Shown here: one piece after another, positions 1 through 6,509 of the stretch | Layout of the letters: each line of letters starts with the position of its first letter | Numbering within the stretch: position 1 is the first letter of the stretch | NCBI GenBank assembly: GCA_002345145.1 | Contig: DDVC01000155.1 | Location: forward strand, 472 to 11,821 | Direction of reading: 5' to 3' | Source of the DNA: Bacteroidetes bacterium UBA2322 | GTDB taxonomy: Bacteria; Bacteroidota; Bacteroidia; Chitinophagales; UBA2359 | Length of the DNA: 11,350 nucleotides | Notes under the pieces: generated by a model | The model's input: only the letters and a program-made list of their open reading frames with translations | What the model was told of the DNA's origin: nothing | Database searches by the model: none | Program-made: the position numbers and the translations under genes

Positions 1-388
1 CCCGTATAGCCTGACAAACAATTTTGGGGTCAATATCTTGCAGAATTTCGGTCAATATAGTTTGCCCTTTTTCTGTTCTCATTCGTCCGATAGAAGAAAC
101 GGCTTCTCGTCTTACGTTTGTATCACTGTCATTAAGTGCTGTGTCTTTTAGAATTGGCAGATAGGTTTCTTTGCTTAGTTTTCCGATAGTTTTTACCGCC
201 CAAAGTCTAACAGAAGCGTTTTTGTGAATAAGCAAATCGGGCAAAAAACTACCGTCAAAGTCTTTCGGGAGTTGTCCTAAGTTTTCAAGAATGAATGTAA
301 GTGAACTGCTGTCCCGATAGTCTTTTACAAGGTGCGCAATAGCACCGTTGTTGTTTTTAAGGTCTTTAATGTATTCTTTTGTAAGCAT
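1..388 (-). CDS. HEAT-repeat protein, N-terminal part (cut by window edge)
   Basis: The frame is open on the minus strand from an ATG at 388-386 to the left edge, giving 129 visible residues and no stop. The sequence is helical and repetitive. Three HEAT-like units can be seen at about residues 45-70, 75-103 and 108-129; each has a second helix of the type VRxxAVxxIGxL (residues 60-71 and 92-103) that follows a D/N-rich turn. HEAT repeats build protein-binding solenoids, so this part is a scaffold or recognition module and not a catalytic domain. The start is supported by the 44-bp pure A/T tract directly upstream, which is non-coding in character. From memory only, similar HEAT modules can precede or be fused to DNA methyltransferases in Bacteroidota; the C-terminal part needed to test this lies outside the window. 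The HEAT call is firm and the function is unknown. Confidence 0.75.
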   Translation of the reverse strand, partial: MLTKEYIKDLKNNNGAIAHLVKDYRDSSSLTFILENLGQLPKDFDGSFLPDLLIHKNASVRLWAVKTIGKLSKETYLPILKDTALNDSDTNVRREAVSSIGRMRTEKGQTILTEILQDIDPKIVCQAIR

Positions 389-430
389 TTATTTTAATAA
401 ATTAAAAATTAATAATATTATTTTATTTTT
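387..430. other. 44-bp pure A/T tract upstream of the HEAT gene
   Basis: Every base from 387 to 430 is A or T. The tract includes the 12-bp perfect palindrome AATAATATTATT at 411-422. It covers the leader, and probably the promoter, of the minus-strand HEAT gene, but I could not place a clean TAnnTTTG box. The rest of the metG-HEAT gap (431-539) holds only a weak 6-bp inverted repeat (CTAAGC at 436-441, GCTTAG at 459-464) and no gene or clear terminator. Confidence 0.6.
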
Positions 431-539
431 ACACACTAAGCGTTTGAACAGTTTTTGAGCTTAGGTGGGGTGGATTAAAAAATGGATGGTCGCAAAAATC
501 AGTTCTTTACCACGTGAAATTTTATTGTATTGCTAGTTC

Positions 540-2645
540 TCAATTAACCCCACTTCCGTTATAGGCGGCATGGGTAGGGGCTACAAAGATGAGTTTACCT
601 TGGCTGTCTGCCATCAGTATCATACCTTGGCTTTCAATGCCGCGCAGTTTTCGGGGTGCGAGGTTGGCAAGCAGGAGGACTTGTTTGCCCACAATGGCAT
701 CGGGTTGGTGGTGTTCGGCAATGCCCGATACTACGGTGCGGGTTTCAAACCCTACATCAAGGGTAAGTTTGAGCAGTTTATCGGCTTTGGGCACTTTTTC
801 GGCGGCGGTTATGGTGGCTATGCGCAGGTCTAATCGGGCAAAATCATCGTACTGAATCAACTCTTTGAGCGGTGCAAAAGCCGGTGTTTCATCGGTCAAA
901 GGCGGTTCGGTTTGTTCCGATGTGGGATTTTTTGCTGCTTCGTATGCAGCCTTTGCCTTTGTTAATTTTTCGGTTTGCAGCGCTATGGCGGCATCGTCTA
1001 TTTTTTCAAACAGCAGTTCGGGCGGGTTTACCGCTGCCTCCGGCTCTACGGAGTAAGTGCCGGCTAATATGCTAACTACATCGGCAGTGGTAAGGCGTAG
1101 CTGCCGGCTTATTTTGGCGGCGGTGAGGGGTAAAAACGGCTCTATATATACGCCTAACCACCCAATGAGCAGCAGGCAAACTTCTAATATGGCAGCCGTT
1201 TCATCGGGGTTTTGTTTATGGCGTTTCCACGGTTCTGTTTCGGTTAAAAACTTATTGCCTGCACGCGCCACGTCCATTATTACATTTAAAGCGTTTCTAA
1301 ACTCGTATTGATGTATGGCTTGGTGCAGTTTAATGGGGGCTTGCTGTAGGGTGGTAAATACCTCTGTTGCTTCTGCATACACCATTTTGCGGGCAGTGGG
1401 CGCTATAACGGGCAGTTTACCCCCGTAGTACTTGTGTATAAGTACTATGGCGCGGTTTACCAAATTGCCCAGTATAGCCACCAGCTCATTGTTGTTTTTT
1501 GCCTGAAAATCTGCCCAACTAAAATCGCTGTCTTTTTGTTCGGGCATGTTGGCGGTAAGCACAAAGCGCAGCACATCTTCTTTGCCCGGAAACTCGGCAA
1601 GGTACTCGTGCAGCCAAACGGCATAATTGCGCGAGGTGGACATTTTTTCGCCCTCCAAGTTCATAAATTGGTTTGCCGGCACATTGGCAGGCAGGGTATA
1701 ATTGCCCAAAGCGTGCAAAATAATGGGAAAAATGATGCAATGAAAAACGATATTATCTTTCCCGATGAAATGCACCAATTTGGTATCGGGATTTTGCCAG
1801 TACTCCTGCCACGTATGGGGCAGCAGCGCTTTGGTAGCCGAAATATACCCGATGGGGGCATCTAACCACACGTAAATTACTTTACCCTCAGCGCCGGGCA
1901 GCGGCACGGGCACCCCCCAGTTGAGGTCGCGGGTCATGGAGCGCTCCTGCAAGCCCTGCTCCACCCATGAGCGGCACTGCCCCAGCACGTGTTTTTTCCA
2001 CGGTTCAGATTGTTGGTTGGTTTCAATCCAGTTTTTTACCCACGTTTCGTATTGGTTCATGGGCAGGTACCAGTGTAGGGTGGGTTTTAGTATGGGCGGG
2101 TTGCCGCTGAGCATAGATTTTGGATTAATTAAATCGGTAGGGCTGAGGGTAGAGCCGCATTTTTCGCACTGGTCGCCATAAGCGCCTTCGTTGTGGCATC
2201 GGGGGCAGGTGCCGGTAATGTAACGGTCGGCAAGAAACTGTTGATACTGCTCGTCGTAATACTGTTCGGTTTCGCGCTCGGTAAATACGCCTTGGTCAAA
2301 CAGTTGTTTAAACACCTCCTGCGAGGTTTGGTAGTGAAGGGCATCGGAGGTGCGGTGGTAAATATCAAACGAAATGCCTATTTGCTCAAAGGCTTGTTTG
2401 TTTATGGCGTGGTACTTATCTACAATTTGGCGGGGGGTAATGCCCTCTTGCTTGGCGCGTATGGTTATGGCAGCTCCATGCTCATCGGAGCCGCATACAA
2501 ATTTTACGTCTTCGCCATGTAGCCGCAGGTAACGCACATAAATATCGGCAGGTATGTAGGCGCCGGTAAGATGCCCTATGTGCAGGGGTCCGTTGGCATA
2601 GGGCAGGGCGGCGGTAATAAGGTATCTTTTGGGGGTGTGGGTCAT
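540..2645 (-). CDS. metG: Methionyl-tRNA synthetase (MetG), with C-terminal tRNA-binding domain
   Basis: This enzyme charges tRNA-Met with methionine in the cytoplasm, using ATP. The product is 701 residues. The class I signatures are present: HIGH at residues 22-25 and the KMSKS-type motif KMSTS at 334-338. A zinc knuckle lies in the connective peptide, with cysteines at 147, 150, 160 and 163. The anticodon-binding helical domain spans about 370-540. A low-complexity linker of about 560-590 leads to an OB-fold tRNA-binding (EMAP/Trbp111-like) domain at about 600-701, with the typical DFARLDLRIATI opening. This is the long, dimer-forming MetG layout. The frame stays open for 48 codons upstream to 2789, but the family N-terminus (KRYLITAALPYANG) begins 6 residues after the ATG at 2645, and the promoter lies between the two possible starts. 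The shorter start is therefore chosen. Stop is TGA at 540-542. Confidence 0.97.
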   Translation of the reverse strand: MTHTPKRYLITAALPYANGPLHIGHLTGAYIPADIYVRYLRLHGEDVKFVCGSDEHGAAITIRAKQEGITPRQIVDKYHAINKQAFEQIGISFDIYHRTSDALHYQTSQEVFKQLFDQGVFTERETEQYYDEQYQQFLADRYITGTCPRCHNEGAYGDQCEKCGSTLSPTDLINPKSMLSGNPPILKPTLHWYLPMNQYETWVKNWIETNQQSEPWKKHVLGQCRSWVEQGLQERSMTRDLNWGVPVPLPGAEGKVIYVWLDAPIGYISATKALLPHTWQEYWQNPDTKLVHFIGKDNIVFHCIIFPIILHALGNYTLPANVPANQFMNLEGEKMSTSRNYAVWLHEYLAEFPGKEDVLRFVLTANMPEQKDSDFSWADFQAKNNNELVAILGNLVNRAIVLIHKYYGGKLPVIAPTARKMVYAEATEVFTTLQQAPIKLHQAIHQYEFRNALNVIMDVARAGNKFLTETEPWKRHKQNPDETAAILEVCLLLIGWLGVYIEPFLPLTAAKISRQLRLTTADVVSILAGTYSVEPEAAVNPPELLFEKIDDAAIALQTEKLTKAKAAYEAAKNPTSEQTEPPLTDETPAFAPLKELIQYDDFARLDLRIATITAAEKVPKADKLLKLTLDVGFETRTVVSGIAEHHQPDAIVGKQVLLLANLAPRKLRGIESQGMILMADSQGKLIFVAPTHAAYNGSGVN

Positions 2646-2670
2646 GTTTGTTACTTTGTGGTACAAAACG

Positions 2671-2700
2671 CAAAGATACAAAAGTTTGTTGGCATACAAA
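2671..2700 (-). promoter_or_regulatory. Bacteroidota-type promoter of metG
   Basis: Reading the minus strand, TTTG at 2700-2697 is followed 18 bases later by TATCTTTG at 2678-2671, a good fit to the Bacteroidota -33 TTTG / -7 TAnnTTTG pattern. The box lies 25 bases before the metG ATG, so the mRNA leader would be only about 15-20 nt. This excludes the longer in-frame start at 2789. Confidence 0.7.
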
Positions 2701-3057
2701 AGGGTGGGGGGCATAGGAAGAAGATGTTGCTTATATACTGCTGCCATGATTAGGTAAGAAAACGGGGCATATTTACGCATTCTGCTCAATGCCCAAACCC
2801 CTCATCTGCCCAATATCATCATTAAAATAGAAACGCCACCCGCTCAGCGCAGCCGCAAAGTTTTTAGAAGCATAAAACCCGGTAATGTGCCACCAATAAC
2901 AGTTTGGCAATGTTTTACCCAAGCAACTACAAAATAGGCAAAAAAATGCCGTATTTTTGCCGCACCGGCGCAAAAGCAGATGTGCAAGTCTATGTATTGC
3001 ACTGCCTGTTTCAGTTAATACACTACTCAACCGTCATAACACTACACTTTTACCCCC
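2701..3057. other. Intergenic region between metG and the YitT-family gene
   Basis: No supported gene lies here. A minus-strand frame of 85 codons (2773-3030) exists, but it has no recognisable domain and its composition looks random. The region holds the leader and probable promoter of the plus-strand YitT gene, including a TATTTTTG box at 2952-2959 and the inverted repeat around it. A 12-base string at 2871-2882 recurs at 5351-5362 in the other large intergenic region. Confidence 0.6.
2937..2961 (+). promoter_or_regulatory. Candidate promoter box within an 8-bp inverted repeat, upstream of the YitT gene
   Basis: GGCAAAAA at 2937-2944 and TTTTTGCC at 2954-2961 are exact reverse complements separated by 9 bases. 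The right arm overlaps TATTTTTG (2952-2959), which fits the TAnnTTTG -7 box. No TTTG sits at the proper -33 distance, so the promoter call is weak. The box would give a leader of about 90 nt. Confidence 0.35.
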
Positions 3058-3954
3058 ATGCACTCTAAGCACCGAAGCGATGTAATAGAATGGAACAGAA
3101 TACTCAACCCCCGCACACTGTTATCCGTATTAGCAGGCACCGGGCTGGCAGTATTAGCCATGAAAGGGTTTATGATACCCAATAAATTTTTAGATGGAGG
3201 TATAACCGGTATTTCCATTTTGCTGCACGAAATTTTTCACTGGAACATCAGTGTGTTGGTTATCTTGTTTAACATACCGTTTATTTATCTGGGCTACCTT
3301 CGCATAGGTAAAACCTTTGCAGTGCTTACCGTTATAGCAGTGCTGCTGCTGGCTTTGGGGTTACAGTTTGTTCATATAGAGCCTGTTACCAGCGATAGGC
3401 TGCTGATAGCTTTTTTTGGGGGTATTATCATTGGCTCAGGCATAGGGGTGGTAATAAGAGCAGGCGGCGTAATAGACGGAGCAGAGGTAATAGCCGTATT
3501 TACCAAGCGCCGCACCGGCTTGTCTAACACTGAAATCATCATGATTTTAAACACCTTTATTTTTTCCTGTGCCGCATTATACTTAGGTTTAGAAACAGCC
3601 ATGTACTCTATTATTACCTATTTTGCCGCCACCAAAGCCACCGAGTACGTAGTAGATGGCATAGAAGAATTTACTGCCATGAACATCGTATCGTCAAAAC
3701 CGGAGGAGGTAAAGTACTTTTTGGTTAATGAAATGAGTAAAGGCATTACCGTTTACAAAGGCGAGCGCGGCTACCTGCCCGGCAGTTACGAAATTAAAAC
3801 CGATACCGACATCATTGTTACCGTAGTTACCCGATTAGAAATAAGACAAATGAGAGATGCCATTATGGAAATTGACCCCAAAGCATTTATCTTTGTTCAA
3901 CGCATTACCGAAGCCTCCGGTGGTGTGCTGAAAGCAAAATCGGCAGCACATTAA
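3058..3954 (+). CDS. YitT family membrane protein (DUF2179 C-terminal domain)
   Basis: This is a 298-residue integral membrane protein. After a short basic N-terminus come about five to six hydrophobic segments, at roughly residues 20-40, 45-60, 65-82, 86-106, 116-134 and 160-190. Glycine-rich family motifs lie at 47-53 (DGGITGI-type) and 136-142 (GGVIDGA). A soluble DUF2179 domain follows at about 228-285, with the typical GITVYKGERGY opening and an EIDPKAF-type strand near the end. YitT-like proteins are widespread in the bacterial inner membrane, and their transported substrate, if any, is unknown. The start is fixed by an in-frame TAA at 3037-3039, a few codons before the ATG. The HD-domain gene begins 8 bp after the stop, so the two are probably one operon. 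Family assignment is firm; function is not known. Confidence 0.88.
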   Translation: MHSKHRSDVIEWNRILNPRTLLSVLAGTGLAVLAMKGFMIPNKFLDGGITGISILLHEIFHWNISVLVILFNIPFIYLGYLRIGKTFAVLTVIAVLLLALGLQFVHIEPVTSDRLLIAFFGGIIIGSGIGVVIRAGGVIDGAEVIAVFTKRRTGLSNTEIIMILNTFIFSCAALYLGLETAMYSIITYFAATKATEYVVDGIEEFTAMNIVSSKPEEVKYFLVNEMSKGITVYKGERGYLPGSYEIKTDTDIIVTVVTRLEIRQMRDAIMEIDPKAFIFVQRITEASGGVLKAKSAAH

Positions 3955-3962
3955 ACCCAAAC

Positions 3963-4532
3963 ATGGAAGAATATATACTTAACCTACTCAAAACCCAACT
4001 GCCCAAATCGCTCTGCTACCATAATTACGAGCATACCCTTTATGTAATGGACAGAGTTATGGAAATAGGTGAACACGAAAACTGCACCCCAAAAGAATTG
4101 CACTTGCTACGTATAGCCGCACTTTTTCATGATACCGGCTATTTAGAAGCCTATGAACATAACGAACCCATTGGGTGCCGCTACGCACGGCAGTACATGC
4201 AGCAATACGGCTATTCCACCAAGGATATAACGGCGGTGTGCAGCATGATAATGGCAACTCAATTGCCCCAAACGCCTACTACCAAACCCGAAAAAGTACT
4301 TGCCGATGCCGACTTGGAATACCTCGGAACCCCCGATGCTGCCCGACAAGCCGCTTTGCTGTATCAGGAACTGCTACACATGCACATACAACCCACCCTC
4401 ACCCTCCATGAGTGGAATAAACGCCAAATTGAATTTATTAGCAGACATCGCTATTTTACCCAATACTGCCAAACCCACCGCGAACATCAAAAGCAACAAT
4501 ATCTAATGCAACTCTGCAAAGAGGCAGAGTAA
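3963..4532 (+). CDS. HD-domain phosphohydrolase
   Basis: This is a 189-residue cytoplasmic protein of the HD superfamily of metal-dependent phosphohydrolases. The metal-site pattern is complete: H24 (in NYEHT), the HD pair H56-D57 (in LFHDTGY), and a distal Asp at 115 or 117 in an ADADLEYLG motif. An EHN triplet at 65-67 and a second-helix region GCRYARQY at 71-78 resemble other small HD proteins. The family acts on phosphate esters, including nucleotides and cyclic or alarmone nucleotides; the substrate cannot be read from the sequence. The length is typical of a stand-alone HD domain, with no fused sensor. It follows the YitT gene by 8 bp, and its stop lies 12 bp from the stop of the convergent metallophosphatase gene. 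Confidence 0.85.
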   Translation: MEEYILNLLKTQLPKSLCYHNYEHTLYVMDRVMEIGEHENCTPKELHLLRIAALFHDTGYLEAYEHNEPIGCRYARQYMQQYGYSTKDITAVCSMIMATQLPQTPTTKPEKVLADADLEYLGTPDAARQAALLYQELLHMHIQPTLTLHEWNKRQIEFISRHRYFTQYCQTHREHQKQQYLMQLCKEAE

Positions 4533-4544
4533 AAGCGCCACCGG

Positions 4545-5252
4545 TTAGTTTAGAGCATAAGGTTTTTGTTCATCTATGTTTGCCTCAAAAATCAGTTCGC
4601 GGGTATCTAAATTCATAGCACACAAATACCCGTAACCTTCTATTTCTGCATAAACACAGCCTGCATCAATATCAAGAACCGACAAGGGTTGCCGGGCTGC
4701 GGCGCTAAGTATGGCAGCGGCAGGCATAGGCGTATGTCCGTGTATAATCATCCTACCCTCCAGCAACTCGGGTTTTATGTCTTTATGCCAGTTTCTAATC
4801 CAGATAAGGGCATACATATCTTCCCAAAAATTGGGCTTCCTAAAATTGAACCCCGCATGAACCAACCAATAATCATCGAGCTTAATGGTTAAGTGCAGGT
4901 TTTCCATAAAATCTATATAGTTGGCGGGTATCTCTGAAACATGGCTTACACCAAAACTTTGCAGCGTTCTGAGCCCACCTTGGTGATACCAGTTGCTTTC
5001 ATAATTTTGCCTTTCCTCTTTTTGGTCTATTAGCATCATAGCCTCGTGGTTGCCCAGCAAACAGTGTACCTCATAACCCTCCTCTTGCAAACGCATAATC
5101 AAATCTAACACGCCTTTGCTGTCGGGACCTCGGTCTATATAATCGCCAAGCAGGTAAAGAACATCGGTTTTTTGAAGATTAAGCGTTTCAAACAACATTT
5201 TCTCAAAAGTGCGGCAGCAGCCGTGAATATCAGAAATAGCGTATCGTGCCAT
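4545..5252 (-). CDS. PPP-type metallophosphatase (serine/threonine phosphatase-like)
   Basis: This is a 235-residue calcineurin-like phosphoesterase of the bacterial PPP branch. All core motifs are intact: SDIHG with metal ligands D8 and H10, GDYIDRG at 36-42, GNHE at 67-70, H132 in VHAGF, and HGHT at 171-174. Together they build the two-metal site that hydrolyses phosphate monoesters. Related bacterial enzymes act on phosphoproteins or on diadenosine polyphosphates, and the sequence alone does not separate these options. There is no signal peptide or membrane segment, so it is cytoplasmic. The ATG at 5252-5250 leads straight into the first catalytic strand, which fixes the start. The gene is convergent with the HD-domain gene, divergent from the acyltransferase-like gene, and appears monocistronic with its own promoter at about 5281-5288. 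Confidence 0.9.
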   Translation of the reverse strand: MARYAISDIHGCCRTFEKMLFETLNLQKTDVLYLLGDYIDRGPDSKGVLDLIMRLQEEGYEVHCLLGNHEAMMLIDQKEERQNYESNWYHQGGLRTLQSFGVSHVSEIPANYIDFMENLHLTIKLDDYWLVHAGFNFRKPNFWEDMYALIWIRNWHKDIKPELLEGRMIIHGHTPMPAAAILSAAARQPLSVLDIDAGCVYAEIEGYGYLCAMNLDTRELIFEANIDEQKPYALN

Positions 5253-5280
5253 TCTTGGTGTTTTTAGAGATACAAAAAAG

Positions 5281-5306
5281 CAAAGTTACGTTATATTAAA
5301 TATAAC
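5281..5306 (-). promoter_or_regulatory. Promoter box and 17-bp palindrome (candidate operator) of the metallophosphatase gene
   Basis: On the minus strand, TAACTTTG (5288-5281) matches the TAnnTTTG -7 box and lies 28 bases before the ATG. Immediately upstream of the box, 5290-5306 reads GTTATATTAAATATAAC, an inverted repeat with two exact 8-bp arms around a single central base. It fills the spacer where RNA polymerase would contact DNA, the usual position for a repressor operator. No TTTG is found at the -33 position. Confidence 0.5.
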
Positions 5307-5435
5307 CGCCTCTAATTGGGCGCAAGATAGCTGTTTTGCCACAAATAGAACATAAAACCCGGATATTTGATGCCGGCAGGGTAATACCCCAAGCATAAAA
5401 GCCCCTACATACACCCATATCCCAACAAAACTGCT

Positions 5436-5443
5436 TACCTTTG
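5436..5443 (+). promoter_or_regulatory. Candidate -7 box upstream of the acyltransferase-like gene
   Basis: TACCTTTG on the plus strand matches TAnnTTTG and lies about 90 bases before the start codon. No good -33 element is visible, so this is tentative. The rest of the 5253-5534 gap has no supported gene; a 70-codon minus-strand frame at 5286-5498 has no recognisable domain and overlaps the promoter elements. Confidence 0.3.
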
Positions 5444-5534
5444 CGCAATTCATTTCGCCCCCAAAATTAGTCGGAAAACCGTATATTTTTTGTGCCAAAA
5501 GCCTATCAGCGGCGGCAGGGGGCAGGTTAAATAA

Positions 5535-6422
5535 TTGACTGTGCAGTACATCGGGTATATATTTTTTCGGGTAGCTGTTTTTTTCCTTTCGCGTTTGCCA
5601 TTTGCAGCGTTGTATATTTTGTCCGATGCACTTCGGGTGTTATTGTTCTCGGTATTGGGCTACCGAAAAAAGATAGTACTGCAAAACCTGCGCCGTTGTT
5701 TTCCCGATAAATCGGAGCAGGAAATACAAACTATTGCATGGAAATTTTACCGCAATTTTTGCGATGTAACCTTAGAAAGCATCAAAACCTTTCACCTTAG
5801 CCCCCATGAATTGCAACGCAGAGCGCAGTTTTTAAGCCAATCGGTAGCCGATGAACTTTACCAAAAAAAGCAGAGCATAGTAGCTATATGCTCACACTAC
5901 GCCAACTGGGAGTGGTGCGCTGTGGTGGGGCTTCATGCCCGGCAAAAAGCGCTTACCATTTATCGCCCGCTTGCCAACCCCTACATAAACCGCTACGGCT
6001 TGCAATCAAGGCAGGCTTTTGGTATGACCTTTGTGCCTAATCACCAAACCTCCATCACGTTTGAAAACCACAAAGACCAAACCATTGCCGTTACTTTTTT
6101 AGCCGACCAAAACCCTGGCAGCATCAAAAAAGCCTACTGGGTACAGTTTTTTAACCAACCCACCGCCTGCCCCTACGGCGCAGAAAAACACGCCCGCGCC
6201 AATAACCTGCCCGTTTATTATGTGCAGGTAAGCAGGGTAAAACGTGGTTTTTATACCATTACAATGAGTTTGCTGCACCCCAACGCCGCCCAAGCTGCCG
6301 AAGGCGAAATTACCCAGCTTTTTATGACCACCCTCGAAAAACATATTCGTCAAAAACCCGAAGACTGGCTCTGGACGCACCGCCGCTGGAAACACCAACC
6401 ACCCGATGCTACAACACCATAA
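5535..6422 (+). CDS. Lysophospholipid/lauroyl acyltransferase family protein (LpxL/HtrB-like)
   Basis: This is a 295-residue member of the LpxL/HtrB acyltransferase family, which adds a secondary acyl chain to lipid A or a related lipid at the inner membrane. A hydrophobic N-terminal anchor at about residues 5-42 is followed by a basic stretch (YRKKIVLQNLRRCFPDKS) usual for the family. The catalytic HxxxxE motif is H121-E126 in SHYANWEW; a WTHRRWK motif stands near the C-terminus at about residues 282-288. No ATG is available: an in-frame TAA at 5532-5534 sits directly before a TTG at 5535, and a GTG follows at 5541. The family N-terminus aligns there, so initiation is at TTG or GTG. In Bacteroidota, homologues may act on lipid A or on other amino-lipids, so no gene symbol is given. 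It is transcribed alone between the divergent phosphatase gene and the pnt operon. Confidence 0.87.
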   Translation: MTVQYIGYIFFRVAVFFLSRLPFAALYILSDALRVLLFSVLGYRKKIVLQNLRRCFPDKSEQEIQTIAWKFYRNFCDVTLESIKTFHLSPHELQRRAQFLSQSVADELYQKKQSIVAICSHYANWEWCAVVGLHARQKALTIYRPLANPYINRYGLQSRQAFGMTFVPNHQTSITFENHKDQTIAVTFLADQNPGSIKKAYWVQFFNQPTACPYGAEKHARANNLPVYYVQVSRVKRGFYTITMSLLHPNAAQAAEGEITQLFMTTLEKHIRQKPEDWLWTHRRWKHQPPDATTP

Positions 6423-6466
6423 ATATCATCAGCCCAACTTGTTGCCCTATAAAAACAAAAATTTTT

Positions 6467-6474
6467 TACCTTTA
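6467..6474 (+). promoter_or_regulatory. Possible -7 box of the pnt operon
   Basis: TACCTTTA (6467-6474) is one base off TAnnTTTG and lies 35 bases before the pntA ATG. A TTG at 6442-6444 is 22 bases upstream, slightly far for a -33 element. It is the best candidate in the 87-bp gap (6423-6509), but it is weak. Confidence 0.3.
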
Positions 6475-6509
6475 CCTCCTACTTTTTAAACCACCCATTC
6501 TAACCAAAC

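Noticed and set aside
436..464. Inverted repeat CTAAGC / GCTTAG as a metG terminator
   Set aside because: The 6-bp stem with a 17-base loop is weak and is not followed by a T run in the minus-strand direction.
2646..2789. N-terminal extension of MetG by 48 residues from an upstream in-frame ATG
   Set aside because: The family N-terminus begins at the ATG at 2645, and a TTTG/TATCTTTG promoter lies inside the would-be extension.
2765..2794. GGGCAT / ATGCCC hairpin
   Set aside because: Six base pairs with an 18-base loop in a region this size is expected by chance, and it has no link to a gene end.
2773..3030. 85-codon minus-strand frame between metG and the YitT gene
   Set aside because: It has no recognisable domain, its composition looks random, and it overlaps the likely promoter of the YitT gene on the other strand.
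4533..4544. Shared bidirectional terminator between the HD and metallophosphatase genes
   Set aside because: The 12-bp gap and adjoining coding ends contain no stable GC stem followed by a T tract on either strand.
5286..5498. 70-codon minus-strand frame upstream of the acyltransferase-like gene
   Set aside because: It overlaps the 17-bp palindrome and a -7 box and shows no protein family features.
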